In this document: positions 26,080 to 35,762 of the stretch, in pieces
Numbering within the stretch: the first letter of the stretch is position 1
Layout of the letters: every line of letters begins with the position of its first letter
Assembly (NCBI GenBank): GCA_023667145.1
Contig: JAMPAQ010000001.1
Coordinates: forward strand, 693,911 to 757,910
Length of the DNA stretch: 64,000 bases
Source of the DNA: Pseudoflavonifractor sp.
Lineage (GTDB): Bacteria; Bacteroidota; Bacteroidia; Bacteroidales; Muribaculaceae
Direction: 5' to 3'
Notes under the pieces: model-generated
The model's database searches: none
Told to the model about the DNA's origin: nothing
Seen by the model: the letters and a program-made list of their open reading frames with translations, nothing else
Position numbers and translations under genes: made by a program

Positions 26080-29000
26080 TCAATATTCGCGCCAGGGGCG
26101 TATGGCGATGGTATCGACGGGACGCGTTGTGAACGCCTTGACGTAGGCCGAGGCGAGACGCGCGTTGGTGATCAGCGGGATGTTGTGGTCGATGGCCGAG
26201 CGGCGTATGCGGTATCCGTTGGTCAGCTCACGCTTGGTGTGGTTCTTGGGTATGTTTACCACCAGGTCGATGGCATGGGACGCCAGCAGGTCGAGCACAT
26301 TCTCCCCCTCCTCGTCGGGCCAGCAGACGGGAGCGGCCTCCACGCCGTTGTTGGCGAGGAAGCGGGCAGTACCCTCGGTGGCATATATCTTGTATCCTGC
26401 CTCGGCGAGCATACCGCACGCGTCGAGCATGTCGACCTTGCCGCGCACGTCGCCCGAGGAGACGAGCACTCCCTTGCGCGGCACGTGATGGCCGACCGAG
26501 ATCATGGCGTTGAGCAGCGCCTCGTCAAAGTCAGCGCCGAGACATCCCACCTCGCCGGTAGACGACATGTCGACCCCGAGCACGGGGTCGGCCTTGTGGA
26601 GGCGGGCAAAAGAGAACTGCGATGCCTTGACACCGATATAGTCGATGTCAAACGTCGAGCTGTCGGCACGCTCCACCGGCTCGCCGAGCATGATGCGCGT
26701 GGCGGTGTCGATGAAGTTGCGCTTGAGTATCTTGCTGACAAAGGGGAACGAGCGCGAGGCTCGCAGGTTACACTCGATGACCTTCACCTCATTGTTCTTG
26801 GCAAGGAACTGGATGTTGAATGGTCCCGAGATATTGAGCTCACGGGCTATCTGCTTGGATATGCGCTTGATGGCACGGGCTGTGGCCATGTAAATCTTCT
26901 GGGCGGGGAACACCAGGGTGGCATCACCCGAGTGGACTCCGGCAAACTCCACATGCTCCGAGATGGCATACTCGACAATCTCGCCGTTGCGGGCCACAGC
27001 ATCAAACTCTATCTCCTTGGCGTTCTGAAGGAACTCGCTGACCACCACGGGATACTCCTTTGACACCTTGGCCGCGTCGCCGAGGAAACGGTGCATCGAC
27101 TCGTAGTCGTGACACACGTTCATGGCCGCGCCCGACAGCACGTAGCTCGGGCGGATGAGCACCGGGAAGCCGACCTCACGCACAAACGCGTCGATGTCGT
27201 CAAACGATGTCAGCTCACGCCAGCGGGGCTGGTCGATGCCGAGTTGGTCGAGCATGGCCGAGAACTTGTGGCGGTTTTCGGCGCGGTCGATTGACACAGG
27301 CGACGTGCCAAGCACCGGCACATTGCGGCGGTAGAGCTTCATCGCGAGATTGTTGGGTATCTGTCCACCGACCGACACGATGACACCACGCGGCTGCTCA
27401 AGGTCGATGATGTCCATCACGCGCTCAAACGACAGCTCGTCAAAATACAGGCGGTCACACATGTCATAGTCGGTCGACACGGTCTCGGGGTTATAGTTGA
27501 TCATTATGGACTTGTAGCCCAGACGGCGGCAGGTATTGACGGCGTTGACCGAACACCAGTCAAACTCAACCGACGAGCCGATGCGGTAGGCGCCCGAGCC
27601 AAGCACCACGATATTCTTGCCGGCATTGTAGTCGTAGGTCACCATATTGGCCGTGGCCCCGTAGGTGACATACAGGTAGTTGGTCAACTCGGGATACTCC
27701 GAGGCAACCGTGTTGATGCGGCACACCTTGGGGGTCACGCCGAGAGCCTTGCGGCGGTCGCGCACACGCAGCACCTCAGCCTCCAGTGTCCCCGTGGGTT
27801 CCTCGACCAACCGGGCAATCTGGAAGTCCGAGAACCCGAGGCGCTTTGCCTGAGCCATCACTTCGAGCGGCAGTTCCTCTATCTTGTCATATCCCTTCAG
27901 CACGGCGGCATAATCGACGATGTTTTTCAACCGCGATATAAACCACTTGTCAATCTTGGTCAGCTCCTCGATGCGGTCGACGGTATAACCCTGTTCAAGA
28001 GCAGCGGCGATGGCAAAGATGCGCATGTCGGTGGGATGGGACAGCGCCGAGTCGAGGTCGTCAAAGACGATGTCGTGGTTGCCGACAAACCCGTGCATAC
28101 CCTGTCCTATCATGCGGAGACCCTTCTGGATAATCTCCTCAAACGACTTGCCTATCGACATGATCTCGCCCACCGACTTCATCGACGAGCCTATCTCACG
28201 GTCTACCCCGGCAAACTTGGTGAGGTCCCAACGCGGTATCTTAACAATCATGTAGTCGACCGACGGGGCGACATAGGCCGAGTTGGGGGTGTTCATCTCG
28301 CCAATCTGGTCGAGCGTGTATCCCAAGGCGAGCTTGGCGGCCACAAATGCCAGCGGATAGCCCGATGCCTTGGAGGCGAGGGCCGACGAGCGGCTCAGAC
28401 GGGCGTTTATCTCGATGATGCGGTAGTCGTTGGTCTCGGCGTTGAACGCATACTGTATGTTGCACTCGCCCACAATACCTATATGGCGCACGACACGACA
28501 GGCTATCTCCTCAAGCATCTGTATCTGCTCGGCTGTCAGCGACACGATCGGCGCCACGACGATGCTCTCGCCGGTGTGGATGCCAAGCGGGTCAAAGTTT
28601 TCCATCGGCACCACCGGGAAACAGTGGTCGTTGCTGTCGCGGATGACCTCAAACTCTATCTCCTTCCAACCCTTGAGCGACTCCTCGACAAGTATCTGCT
28701 TGGAATGGGTGAGGGCGCTCTCACAGAGGGTTTTGAACTCCTCCTCATCGGCACATATCCCCGAACCGAGGCCACCGAGAGCGTAGGCCGAGCGGACCAT
28801 CACGGGGTAGCCGATGCGGCGGGCGACGGCTATGGCGTCGTCCATCGTCTCGACTGCCTGTGACACAGGGGTCTTGGCATCAATCTCCTTGAGTTTCTTC
28901 ACAAACAGGTCGCGGTCCTCGGTGATCATGATGGCATCAACCGACGTGCCGAGCACGCGCACGCCATACTTCTCAAGCGTGCCGTTGAGATACAGCTCCG

Positions 29001-29292
29001 TGCCACAGTTGAGCGCGGTCTGGCCTCCAAACGCGAGCAGGATGCCGTCGGGGCGCTCCTTCTTGATGACCTCCTCGACAAACTGTGGCGTGATGGGCAG
29101 GAAATACACCTGGTCGGCCACACCGTCAGAGGTCTGTATCGTGGCGATATTGGGGTTGATGAGCACTGTGGAGATGCCTTCCTCGCGGAGCGCCTTGAGC
29201 GCCTGGGACCCCGAATAGTCAAACTCGCCGGCCTGGCCTATCTTGAGTGCGCCCGAACCGAGAAGCAATACTTTTTTGATACCGTCGATCAT
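26080..29292 (-). CDS. carB: Carbamoyl-phosphate synthase large subunit
   Basis: CarB makes carbamoyl phosphate from bicarbonate, ATP and ammonia delivered by CarA, feeding pyrimidine and arginine synthesis. The 1070-residue length is standard. Two homologous ATP-grasp halves are visible (KVLLLGSGALKIGQAGEFDY at the start and IVVLGSGAYRIGSSVEFDW near residue 560). A C-terminal MGS-like allosteric domain follows from about 940. carA is not in this window. The gene has its own -7 element and is divergent from the sugar transferase gene. Confidence 0.97.
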   Translation of the reverse strand: MIDGIKKVLLLGSGALKIGQAGEFDYSGSQALKALREEGISTVLINPNIATIQTSDGVADQVYFLPITPQFVEEVIKKERPDGILLAFGGQTALNCGTELYLNGTLEKYGVRVLGTSVDAIMITEDRDLFVKKLKEIDAKTPVSQAVETMDDAIAVARRIGYPVMVRSAYALGGLGSGICADEEEFKTLCESALTHSKQILVEESLKGWKEIEFEVIRDSNDHCFPVVPMENFDPLGIHTGESIVVAPIVSLTAEQIQMLEEIACRVVRHIGIVGECNIQYAFNAETNDYRIIEINARLSRSSALASKASGYPLAFVAAKLALGYTLDQIGEMNTPNSAYVAPSVDYMIVKIPRWDLTKFAGVDREIGSSMKSVGEIMSIGKSFEEIIQKGLRMIGQGMHGFVGNHDIVFDDLDSALSHPTDMRIFAIAAALEQGYTVDRIEELTKIDKWFISRLKNIVDYAAVLKGYDKIEELPLEVMAQAKRLGFSDFQIARLVEEPTGTLEAEVLRVRDRRKALGVTPKVCRINTVASEYPELTNYLYVTYGATANMVTYDYNAGKNIVVLGSGAYRIGSSVEFDWCSVNAVNTCRRLGYKSIMINYNPETVSTDYDMCDRLYFDELSFERVMDIIDLEQPRGVIVSVGGQIPNNLAMKLYRRNVPVLGTSPVSIDRAENRHKFSAMLDQLGIDQPRWRELTSFDDIDAFVREVGFPVLIRPSYVLSGAAMNVCHDYESMHRFLGDAAKVSKEYPVVVSEFLQNAKEIEFDAVARNGEIVEYAISEHVEFAGVHSGDATLVFPAQKIYMATARAIKRISKQIARELNISGPFNIQFLAKNNEVKVIECNLRASRSFPFVSKILKRNFIDTATRIMLGEPVERADSSTFDIDYIGVKASQFSFARLHKADPVLGVDMSSTGEVGCLGADFDEALLNAMISVGHHVPRKGVLVSSGDVRGKVDMLDACGMLAEAGYKIYATEGTARFLANNGVEAAPVCWPDEEGENVLDLLASHAIDLVVNIPKNHTKRELTNGYRIRRSAIDHNIPLITNARLASAYVKAFTTRPVDTIAIRPWREY

Positions 29293-29347
29293 GATGTGAT
29301 AATGTATATATGAGTGGATATTGGTGAGTCAAGTCTCGTTTCAGGAT

Positions 29348-29356
29348 GCAAAGATA
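29348..29356 (-). promoter_or_regulatory. -7 element of carB
   Basis: On the minus strand TATCTTTGC. The start near 29342 leaves a leader of about 50 bases. The -33 region is A-rich without TTG. Confidence 0.45.
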
Positions 29357-29376
29357 AGGTAAGGGAGGGAATTTTT

Positions 29377-29408
29377 TTTGTTTTTAACAATTTTATTTAT
29401 AAATTCGC
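29377..29408 (+). promoter_or_regulatory. Promoter of the sugar transferase gene
   Basis: TTTG (29377-29380), a 19-base spacer and TAAATTCGC (29400-29408), one mismatch in the -7 box. The start near 29414 places the hairpin at 29423-29441 at the beginning of the transcript. Confidence 0.45.
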
Positions 29409-29422
29409 GGTCAGATTCGGGA

Positions 29423-29441
29423 GGTACACCTCCGGTGTGCC
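29423..29441. repeat. Solo REP-type hairpin in the 5' leader of the sugar transferase gene
   Basis: GGTACACC-TCC-GGTGTGCC forms an 8-bp stem with a three-base loop. It equals hairpin a' of the units at 20-24 kb in stem and loop. It lies between the predicted transcription start and the ATG at 29479. Confidence 0.5.
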
Positions 29442-29478
29442 GTTTTGGATCCAAGAAGACACACACAACTGCGTATTT

Positions 29479-30870
29479 ATGGCACCACTCAACCAAAAAG
29501 GAAAGTACGGACGTTATATCCACAATTTCTTGACACTCACGGACCTTGTGCTCGTGAACATCATCTTTTTCTTTGTGTGTGCCATCAACCACGGCGCCAC
29601 TGGCGAGCACACACGCCTGGTGTGGCTCCTGCTCAACGTCGCCTACATCCCGGTGGCCTACTGGTTCTCCAACATCCACCGCATGAGAGCCATCCACATG
29701 GACCACGTCTTCGGCGGGGCGCTTGAGGCCGTCGGCATCCACGCGCTGTGCTTCCTGTCGCTCATGTCATTCCTGGCTGTCGGCGACGTTCCCCCGCTAT
29801 TCTACTGTGAGCTTTACGGCATCTGTGCCGTCGCCCTCCCCCTATGGTGGATCATAGCGCGGGTGATACTCAAGAACTTCCGCCGCCGTGGGCGCAACTT
29901 CCGCCGCGTGGCCATCGTCGGGACCAACCGCACGGCCCAGCGTCTCTATGAGGAAATGCAGGGCGACGCGGGCTACGGATTCAAGGTGATGGGATTTTTT
30001 GACGACGAGATGAAGCCCGACTTCCCCGCCCCGCTCTACACCGGGACACTCGACATGCTGAGCGACTACGTGCGCGAGAACGCCATCGACGAGATATACT
30101 TCACCATGTCGGGCGAGAGAAAAGACGCGTTGCGCACCACCATACGCATCGCCGACAACAACGCACTCCAGTTCTACTACGTGCCACAGATAAGCCGGTA
30201 TATCAACCGACGGTTTGACCTCTATACTGTAGGCGGCATCCCCATGCTGACCGTTCGCCACAATCCCCACACCAGGGCCATCAACCGATTTTTCAAGCGC
30301 ACGTTTGACGTGGCGTTCTCATCGGTCGTGCTGCTTTTCTCACCCATCGTGTTCATTCCCGTGGCCATAGCCATAAAGCTGTCGTCGCCCGGCCCGGTGT
30401 TCTTCAAGCAGAAGCGCACAGGCTATCGCGGCAAGGACTTTGACTGCTACAAGTTCCGCACCATGAGGGTCAATAAGGATGCCGACAAGCTACAGGCGTC
30501 AAAGAACGACTCGCGCAAGACCAAGGTGGGTGACTTCCTACGCCGCACGAGCATCGACGAACTGCCACAGTTTATCAACGTGTGGCTCGGACAGATGTCG
30601 GTCGTAGGCCCCCGTCCCCACATGCTGATGCACACCGAGACCTACCGCGACCTCATCAGCCACTACATGGTGCGCCACCTCATCAAGCCCGGTATCACAG
30701 GCTGGGCCCAGGTCAACGGCTACCGTGGTCAGACCGAGGAACTGTGGCAGATGGAGCGCCGCGTGGAGTATGACGTGTGGTATATCGAGAACTGGACATT
30801 CATCCTCGACCTCAAGATCATCGTCCGCACCGTGCTCAACGCCCTCCACGGCGAGGAGAACGCTTTCTGA
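29479..30870 (+). CDS. Undecaprenyl-phosphate sugar-1-phosphate transferase (WcaJ/polyprenyl glycosylphosphotransferase type)
   Basis: It starts exopolysaccharide or capsule synthesis by moving a hexose-1-phosphate onto the lipid carrier undecaprenyl phosphate. The 463-residue protein has four N-terminal membrane helices, a CoA-binding-like domain (RRVAIVGTNRTAQRLYEEM) and a C-terminal bacterial sugar transferase domain (KQKRTGYRGKDFDCYKFRTM, then TSIDELPQF and GPRPHM). I chose the ATG at 29479; the longer frame from 29314 crosses the promoter. The sugar is unknown. No capsule cluster follows it, only a tRNA. Confidence 0.9.
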   Translation: MAPLNQKGKYGRYIHNFLTLTDLVLVNIIFFFVCAINHGATGEHTRLVWLLLNVAYIPVAYWFSNIHRMRAIHMDHVFGGALEAVGIHALCFLSLMSFLAVGDVPPLFYCELYGICAVALPLWWIIARVILKNFRRRGRNFRRVAIVGTNRTAQRLYEEMQGDAGYGFKVMGFFDDEMKPDFPAPLYTGTLDMLSDYVRENAIDEIYFTMSGERKDALRTTIRIADNNALQFYYVPQISRYINRRFDLYTVGGIPMLTVRHNPHTRAINRFFKRTFDVAFSSVVLLFSPIVFIPVAIAIKLSSPGPVFFKQKRTGYRGKDFDCYKFRTMRVNKDADKLQASKNDSRKTKVGDFLRRTSIDELPQFINVWLGQMSVVGPRPHMLMHTETYRDLISHYMVRHLIKPGITGWAQVNGYRGQTEELWQMERRVEYDVWYIENWTFILDLKIIVRTVLNALHGEENAF

Positions 30871-30994
30871 CACCCCCGTACAACCACATCCCAACCGACA
30901 CGGCATGATGCAATCGTGCCGTCAATCACGACTGTACCCCACTCCCTTTAGATTATGCGCGGCCACGCATAAAGTATACGTATGCCACGTATAC

Positions 30995-31028
30995 AAAAAA
31001 AATAAGAGCCGACATTTCTGTCGGCTCT
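30995..31028 (-). terminator. Terminator of tRNA-Pro(GGG)
   Basis: AGAGCCGACA (31005-31014) pairs with TGTCGGCTCT (31019-31028); eight Ts follow on the minus strand (31002-30995). A second inverted repeat GTATACGT/ACGTATAC lies just beyond (30974-30994). Confidence 0.75.
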
Positions 31029-31040
31029 CGCTTGCTCAAG

Positions 31041-31116
31041 TCGGGGTGACAAGATTCGAACTTGCGACCACACGCCCCCCAGACGCGTACTCTAAACCGG
31101 GCTGAGCTACACCCCG
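31041..31116 (-). tRNA. tRNA-Pro(GGG)
   Basis: A 76-nt cloverleaf: acceptor CGGGGTG/CACCCCG with discriminator A, anticodon loop CTGGGGG with anticodon GGG, T-loop TTCGAAT. CCA is not encoded. It has a perfect promoter at 31140-31171 and its own terminator. Confidence 0.92.
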
Positions 31117-31139
31117 ATGCTTTTGCTTTCAAAAGCGAT

Positions 31140-31171
31140 GCAAAGGTATGCACTTTTGTTCAATCGTGCAA
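31140..31171 (-). promoter_or_regulatory. Promoter of tRNA-Pro(GGG)
   Basis: On the minus strand TTG (31171-31169), a 20-base spacer and TACCTTTGC (31148-31140). Confidence 0.6.
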
Positions 31172-31304
31172 TACCGCCCCAGTATTTTTACAATATTTCA
31201 CACTTATCCAATGACAAATTTAAGACTTACGCCACTGCCACACGGCACGTGCATGACGTAAAAGCACCTACGTGTCAACACTATAGGCTTTTGACCGAAA
31301 AAGG

Positions 31305-31336
31305 TTGCGGGTGTGGCGTTTTTTTTGTAATTTTGT
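31305..31336 (+). promoter_or_regulatory. Promoter of gyrB
   Basis: TTG (31305-31307), a 20-base spacer and TAATTTTGT (31328-31336). The start near 31342 gives a leader of about 70 bases. Confidence 0.6.
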
Positions 31337-31412
31337 TTGCTCATTACCACGGTAACAGCGTGGCGTGAGCGCCAATCAACCGTATAAGATAAAAACATCA
31401 TAGACAACAGTT

Positions 31413-33344
31413 ATGGCAGAAATCGAAGAGGAATACAGCGCCAGTAATATTCAGGTGCTTGAAGGACTCGAAGCCGTGCGCAAGCGCCCGGCCATGTATA
31501 TCGGCGACATAAGCGTCAAGGGACTGCACCATCTCGTCTACGAGGTGGTCGACAACTCCATCGACGAGGCCCTTGCCGGATACGCCACCCATATAGACGT
31601 GACAATCAACGAGGACAACTCAATCACCGTCATCGACAATGGCCGAGGCATCCCGGTCGACATGCACGAAAAGGAACACAAGAGCGCCCTTGAGGTCGTG
31701 CTGACCGTGCTTCACGCCGGCGGTAAGTTTGACAAGGGATCCTACAAGGTGTCCGGCGGTCTCCATGGTGTCGGAGTGTCGTGCGTCAACGCCCTGTCGA
31801 CCTACCTGCGTGCCGAGGTACACCGTGGTGGCAAGGCTTACATGCAGGAATACTCATGTGGCAAGCCCACGTCAGAGCTTACCGTCATCGGCGAGAGCGA
31901 GCACACCGGCACGAGCATCACGTTCAAGCCCGACGGCTCGATATTCACCGTCACCGAATATGACTACGACACGCTGGCCAACCGCCTGAGAGACCTCGCG
32001 TTTCTTAACGCCGGCATCACCCTCACCCTCACCGACCGCCGCAACCTCGACGCCGACGGCAATCCACGCCACGAGGTGTTCCACAGCGACAGCGGTCTGC
32101 GCGAGTTTGTCGAGTATATCGACGCCCGCAAGGAGTCGCTCATCAACGACGTGATACACCTCAACACCGAGCGTCAGGGCATCCCCGTGGAGGTGGCCCT
32201 GACCTACAACACGTCGTTTAACGAGAACATCTACTCATTTGTCAACAACATCAACACCATAGAGGGCGGCACGCATCTCACGGGATTCCGCCGTGGACTG
32301 ACCACGACGCTCAAGAAGTATGCCGAGGACTCCAAGATGCTCGAAAAGGTCAAGATTGAGATTGACCCTGCCGACTTCCGCGAGGGACTGACCGCCGTAG
32401 TGTCGGTCAAGGTGATGGAGCCCCAGTTTGAGGGCCAGACCAAGACCAAGCTCGGCAACAACGAGGTGGTCGGAGCCGTAAGCCAGGCCGTTTCTGAGGC
32501 ACTGAAGACCTATCTTGAGGAACACCCCAAGCAGGCCAAAGTCATTGTTGAGAAAGTCATACTCGCCGCCCAGGCACGCCATGCCGCCTACAATGCCCGC
32601 GTCAAGATACAGCGCAAGTCTCCCCTCTCGGGTGGTGGACTTCCCGGCAAGCTGGCCGACTGCTCGTCACGCACAGCCGAGGACTGCGAGCTGTTCATTG
32701 TCGAGGGAGACTCGGCAGGTGGAACAGCCAAGCAGGGCCGCGACCGCCGCTTCCAAGCCATCCTCCCTATACGCGGTAAGATACTCAACGTCGAGAAGGC
32801 CATGGACCACAAGGTGTTTGAGAGCGAGGAGATCACCAACCTCTTCCGCGCCATGCGAGTGACCATCGGCACGGAGAATGACCCCAAGGAAGTCAACCTC
32901 TCCCGCCTCGCCTACCACAAGATTATCATCATGACCGATGCCGATGTCGATGGCAGCCACATCGACACGCTGCTGATGACATTCTTCTTCCGCCGTATGC
33001 GTCCCGTCATCGAGATGGGCTACCTCTACCTCGCCACTCCCCCGCTCTACAAGTGTACCCGTGGCAAGACCGAGGAATATTGCTGGACTGAGGGACAGGT
33101 ACAGCAGTTTATCGAGCGTAACGGTCCCAACAGCAAGGTGATGCGATTCAAAGGTCTCGGTGAGATGAGCTCGGAGGAGCTGCGCAACACCACGATGGAT
33201 CCGGCACAGCGTCTGCTCAAGCAAGTCCATATAAGCGACGCAGCCGAGGCCGACCGCATCTTCTCCATGCTCATGGGCGAGGAAGTCGGTCCGCGCCGCG
33301 ACTTCATCGAGGCCAACGCCAACTACGCCAACATTGATGCCTGA
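31413..33344 (+). CDS. gyrB: DNA gyrase subunit B
   Basis: GyrB supplies the ATPase that drives negative supercoiling by gyrase. The 643-residue protein has the GHKL ATPase motifs EVVDNSIDEALAG, DNGRGIP and GGLHGVGVSCVNAL. The transducer domain follows, then a TOPRIM domain with EGDSAGG (near 430) and DADVDGSH (near 513). The C-terminal KGLGEMSSEEL box and the VGPRRDFIEANA end favour GyrB over ParE. gyrA is not adjacent, as is common in Bacteroidales. Confidence 0.96.
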   Translation: MAEIEEEYSASNIQVLEGLEAVRKRPAMYIGDISVKGLHHLVYEVVDNSIDEALAGYATHIDVTINEDNSITVIDNGRGIPVDMHEKEHKSALEVVLTVLHAGGKFDKGSYKVSGGLHGVGVSCVNALSTYLRAEVHRGGKAYMQEYSCGKPTSELTVIGESEHTGTSITFKPDGSIFTVTEYDYDTLANRLRDLAFLNAGITLTLTDRRNLDADGNPRHEVFHSDSGLREFVEYIDARKESLINDVIHLNTERQGIPVEVALTYNTSFNENIYSFVNNINTIEGGTHLTGFRRGLTTTLKKYAEDSKMLEKVKIEIDPADFREGLTAVVSVKVMEPQFEGQTKTKLGNNEVVGAVSQAVSEALKTYLEEHPKQAKVIVEKVILAAQARHAAYNARVKIQRKSPLSGGGLPGKLADCSSRTAEDCELFIVEGDSAGGTAKQGRDRRFQAILPIRGKILNVEKAMDHKVFESEEITNLFRAMRVTIGTENDPKEVNLSRLAYHKIIIMTDADVDGSHIDTLLMTFFFRRMRPVIEMGYLYLATPPLYKCTRGKTEEYCWTEGQVQQFIERNGPNSKVMRFKGLGEMSSEELRNTTMDPAQRLLKQVHISDAAEADRIFSMLMGEEVGPRRDFIEANANYANIDA

Positions 33345-33387
33345 CACCCGCGTCGGGCCATCGTGACCCGACACCGGGACACCTCTA

Positions 33388-33432
33388 CCGGGGGACGCTT
33401 TTCCGACGCGATGAGCGTCCCCCGGCACTTTT
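33388..33432 (+). terminator. Terminator of gyrB
   Basis: CCGGGGGACGC (33388-33398) pairs with GCGTCCCCCGG (33415-33425) around a 16-base loop. A short T-run follows. Confidence 0.6.
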
Positions 33433-33507
33433 CAACCAAACAATCTGTTCCCTCATAATACAATAGCCCCGCCGAGGCGTTATACATTAAAGAAATTCAA
33501 TAGAGAT

Positions 33508-35754
33508 ATGGCAACCAAAACCACCGCACCCAACCGAGCGTCAGTGACCGAACTGCGCCGCAAAGTATCGGAATTTATCGACCGACAGCAAAACAACACG
33601 TTCAACTACAAGCAGGTGGCCCATGCAATAAATGCCCTCACAGGCCCCCAGCAGCGCATCATAGCCACCATCCTCTCCGACATGGCCGCTATAGGCGAGC
33701 TGATAGAGACAACGCCCGGCAAGTACAAATCGCCCCAGCGCAGCAATGTGACGACAGGCACCTTTGTAAGGCGCTCCAACGGCAAGAACTCCGTCATAAC
33801 CGATGATGACGAGGAGGCCATATTTGTGGCTGAGCGCAACTCTATGCACGCGCTCAACGGCGACCGCGTCCGTGTCCACGTCGCCGCCCGCCGTCGCGGC
33901 GTCGAGCCCGAGGCCGAGGTGCTTGAGATCATCGAGAAAAAGGAGCAGGTGTTTATCGGCACCCTACAGGTCGAGAAACACTTCGGCTACTTGTTGACCG
34001 ACTCAAAGTTTCTCGCCACCGACATCTTCATCCCCCGCGCCAAGCTCAAGGGGGGCAAGACCGGCGACAAGGCTGTGGTAAAAATCACTGACTGGCAACC
34101 CGATGCCAAAAATCCCCGTGGCGAGGTGGTCGATATCCTCGGCACAGCCGGCGAGAACAACGCCGAGATACATGCCATATTGGCCGAGTTTGGTCTCCCC
34201 TACCGCTACCCCGAGGCAGTCACCAAAGCGGCTGACAAGATTGACGCGGGCATCACACCCGACGAGATCGCCAAACGCACCGACATGCGCGGGGTGACCA
34301 CATTTACCATAGACCCCCGGGATGCCAAGGATTTTGACGACGCGCTATCCCTGCGCCGGCTTCCCAACGGCAACTACGAGATCGGAGTCCACATCGCCGA
34401 CGTGACCCACTATGTCAAACCCGACACAATCATTGACCGCGAGGCCCAGCGCCGCGCCACCTCCATATACCTTGTGGACCGCACCATACCGATGTTGCCC
34501 GAGCACCTGTGCAACGGCATCTGCTCACTGCGTCCCGACGAGGAAAAACTCGCATTCTCCTGCATCTTCGAGATGGACGACAACGCACGCGTTGTCAATT
34601 CGCGGATATGCCGCACGGTCATCCGCAGCGACCGCCGGTTCACATATGAGGAGGCACAGGACATCATCGAGACCGGCAAGGGAGACTTCAAGGATGAGGT
34701 GCTCACACTCGACCGTCTCGCCAAGAAGCTGAGACAGGCCCGGTTTGACGAGGGTTCGGTAGAGTTTGACCGCCTTGAGGTGCGGTTTGACATTGACGAT
34801 GAAGGACATCCCGTAGGAGTATTCTTCAAGGAGTCAAAAGATGCCAACAAGCTCGTCGAGGAGTTCATGCTGCTTGCCAACAAGACAGTGGCGACATTCA
34901 TAGGCCGTGGCGAGCACCATAAGAAAGCCAAGGCATTCGTATACCGTGTCCACGACCAGCCCGACCCCGGCAAGCTGGCCGACTTCTCGGCCCTGTCGCG
35001 CAACTTCGGCTACAAGGTCAAGGCGCAAGGCTCGGCCAAGGAGGTCAACCGCTCAATCAACAAGATGCTCAAGGCCGTCAAAGGGCGCGGCGAGGAGAAC
35101 CTGCTGTCGACACTCGCCATCCGCTCGATGGCCAAGGCCGTATACACGACCCACAACATCGGCCACTATGGCCTGGCCTTTGAGTACTACACCCATTTCA
35201 CATCGCCCATCCGGCGCTACCCCGACATGATGGTGCATCGTCTGCTTGAGCGCTATCTCAACGGAGGACGCAGTGTCAACATCGCCAAACTTGAGGAGCA
35301 GTGTGAACATTCGAGCGAGATGGAACAACTCGCCGCCAACGCCGAGCGTGCCTCCATCAAGTACAAACAGGTGGAATTTCTCTCCGACCACCTCGGAGAG
35401 GTCTATGACGGTGTCATATCGGGCGTGACAGAGTGGGGATTGTATGTCGAGCTTGACGAAAACAAGTGTGAGGGACTTGTCCCGGTACGCGACCTTGCCG
35501 ACGACTACTACGAGTTTGACGAGAAAAACTACTGTCTGACCGGGCGCCGCAACCACAACCGCTACCGTCTCGGCGACAAAGTGAAGATCAAGGTCGCACG
35601 TGCCAACCTTGAGCGCAAGCAGATTGACTTCGCACTTGTCGACGAGAAAGGCCGGTTGCTCCATGACGATGACAAGAAGCCATCGGTGGCCCAGGTGCTC
35701 AGCGGAAACGCATCGTCCAAGAAAAAGCCGTCATCAAGACACGGACGGAAGTAA
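33508..35754 (+). CDS. rnr: Ribonuclease R
   Basis: A processive 3'-5' exoribonuclease that degrades structured RNA. The 748-residue protein has an N-terminal helix-turn-helix/OB cold-shock region. The RNB catalytic domain includes DPRDAKDFDDALS (near 270), whose aspartates hold the metal ions. A C-terminal S1 domain (GEVYDGVISGVTEWGLYVEL) starts near 630. The basic end KKKPSSRHGRK fits RNA binding. The stop lies eight bases from the convergent TPR regulator gene, with no obvious terminator between them. Confidence 0.95.
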   Translation: MATKTTAPNRASVTELRRKVSEFIDRQQNNTFNYKQVAHAINALTGPQQRIIATILSDMAAIGELIETTPGKYKSPQRSNVTTGTFVRRSNGKNSVITDDDEEAIFVAERNSMHALNGDRVRVHVAARRRGVEPEAEVLEIIEKKEQVFIGTLQVEKHFGYLLTDSKFLATDIFIPRAKLKGGKTGDKAVVKITDWQPDAKNPRGEVVDILGTAGENNAEIHAILAEFGLPYRYPEAVTKAADKIDAGITPDEIAKRTDMRGVTTFTIDPRDAKDFDDALSLRRLPNGNYEIGVHIADVTHYVKPDTIIDREAQRRATSIYLVDRTIPMLPEHLCNGICSLRPDEEKLAFSCIFEMDDNARVVNSRICRTVIRSDRRFTYEEAQDIIETGKGDFKDEVLTLDRLAKKLRQARFDEGSVEFDRLEVRFDIDDEGHPVGVFFKESKDANKLVEEFMLLANKTVATFIGRGEHHKKAKAFVYRVHDQPDPGKLADFSALSRNFGYKVKAQGSAKEVNRSINKMLKAVKGRGEENLLSTLAIRSMAKAVYTTHNIGHYGLAFEYYTHFTSPIRRYPDMMVHRLLERYLNGGRSVNIAKLEEQCEHSSEMEQLAANAERASIKYKQVEFLSDHLGEVYDGVISGVTEWGLYVELDENKCEGLVPVRDLADDYYEFDEKNYCLTGRRNHNRYRLGDKVKIKVARANLERKQIDFALVDEKGRLLHDDDKKPSVAQVLSGNASSKKKPSSRHGRK

Positions 35755-35762
35755 GCCCCCCG

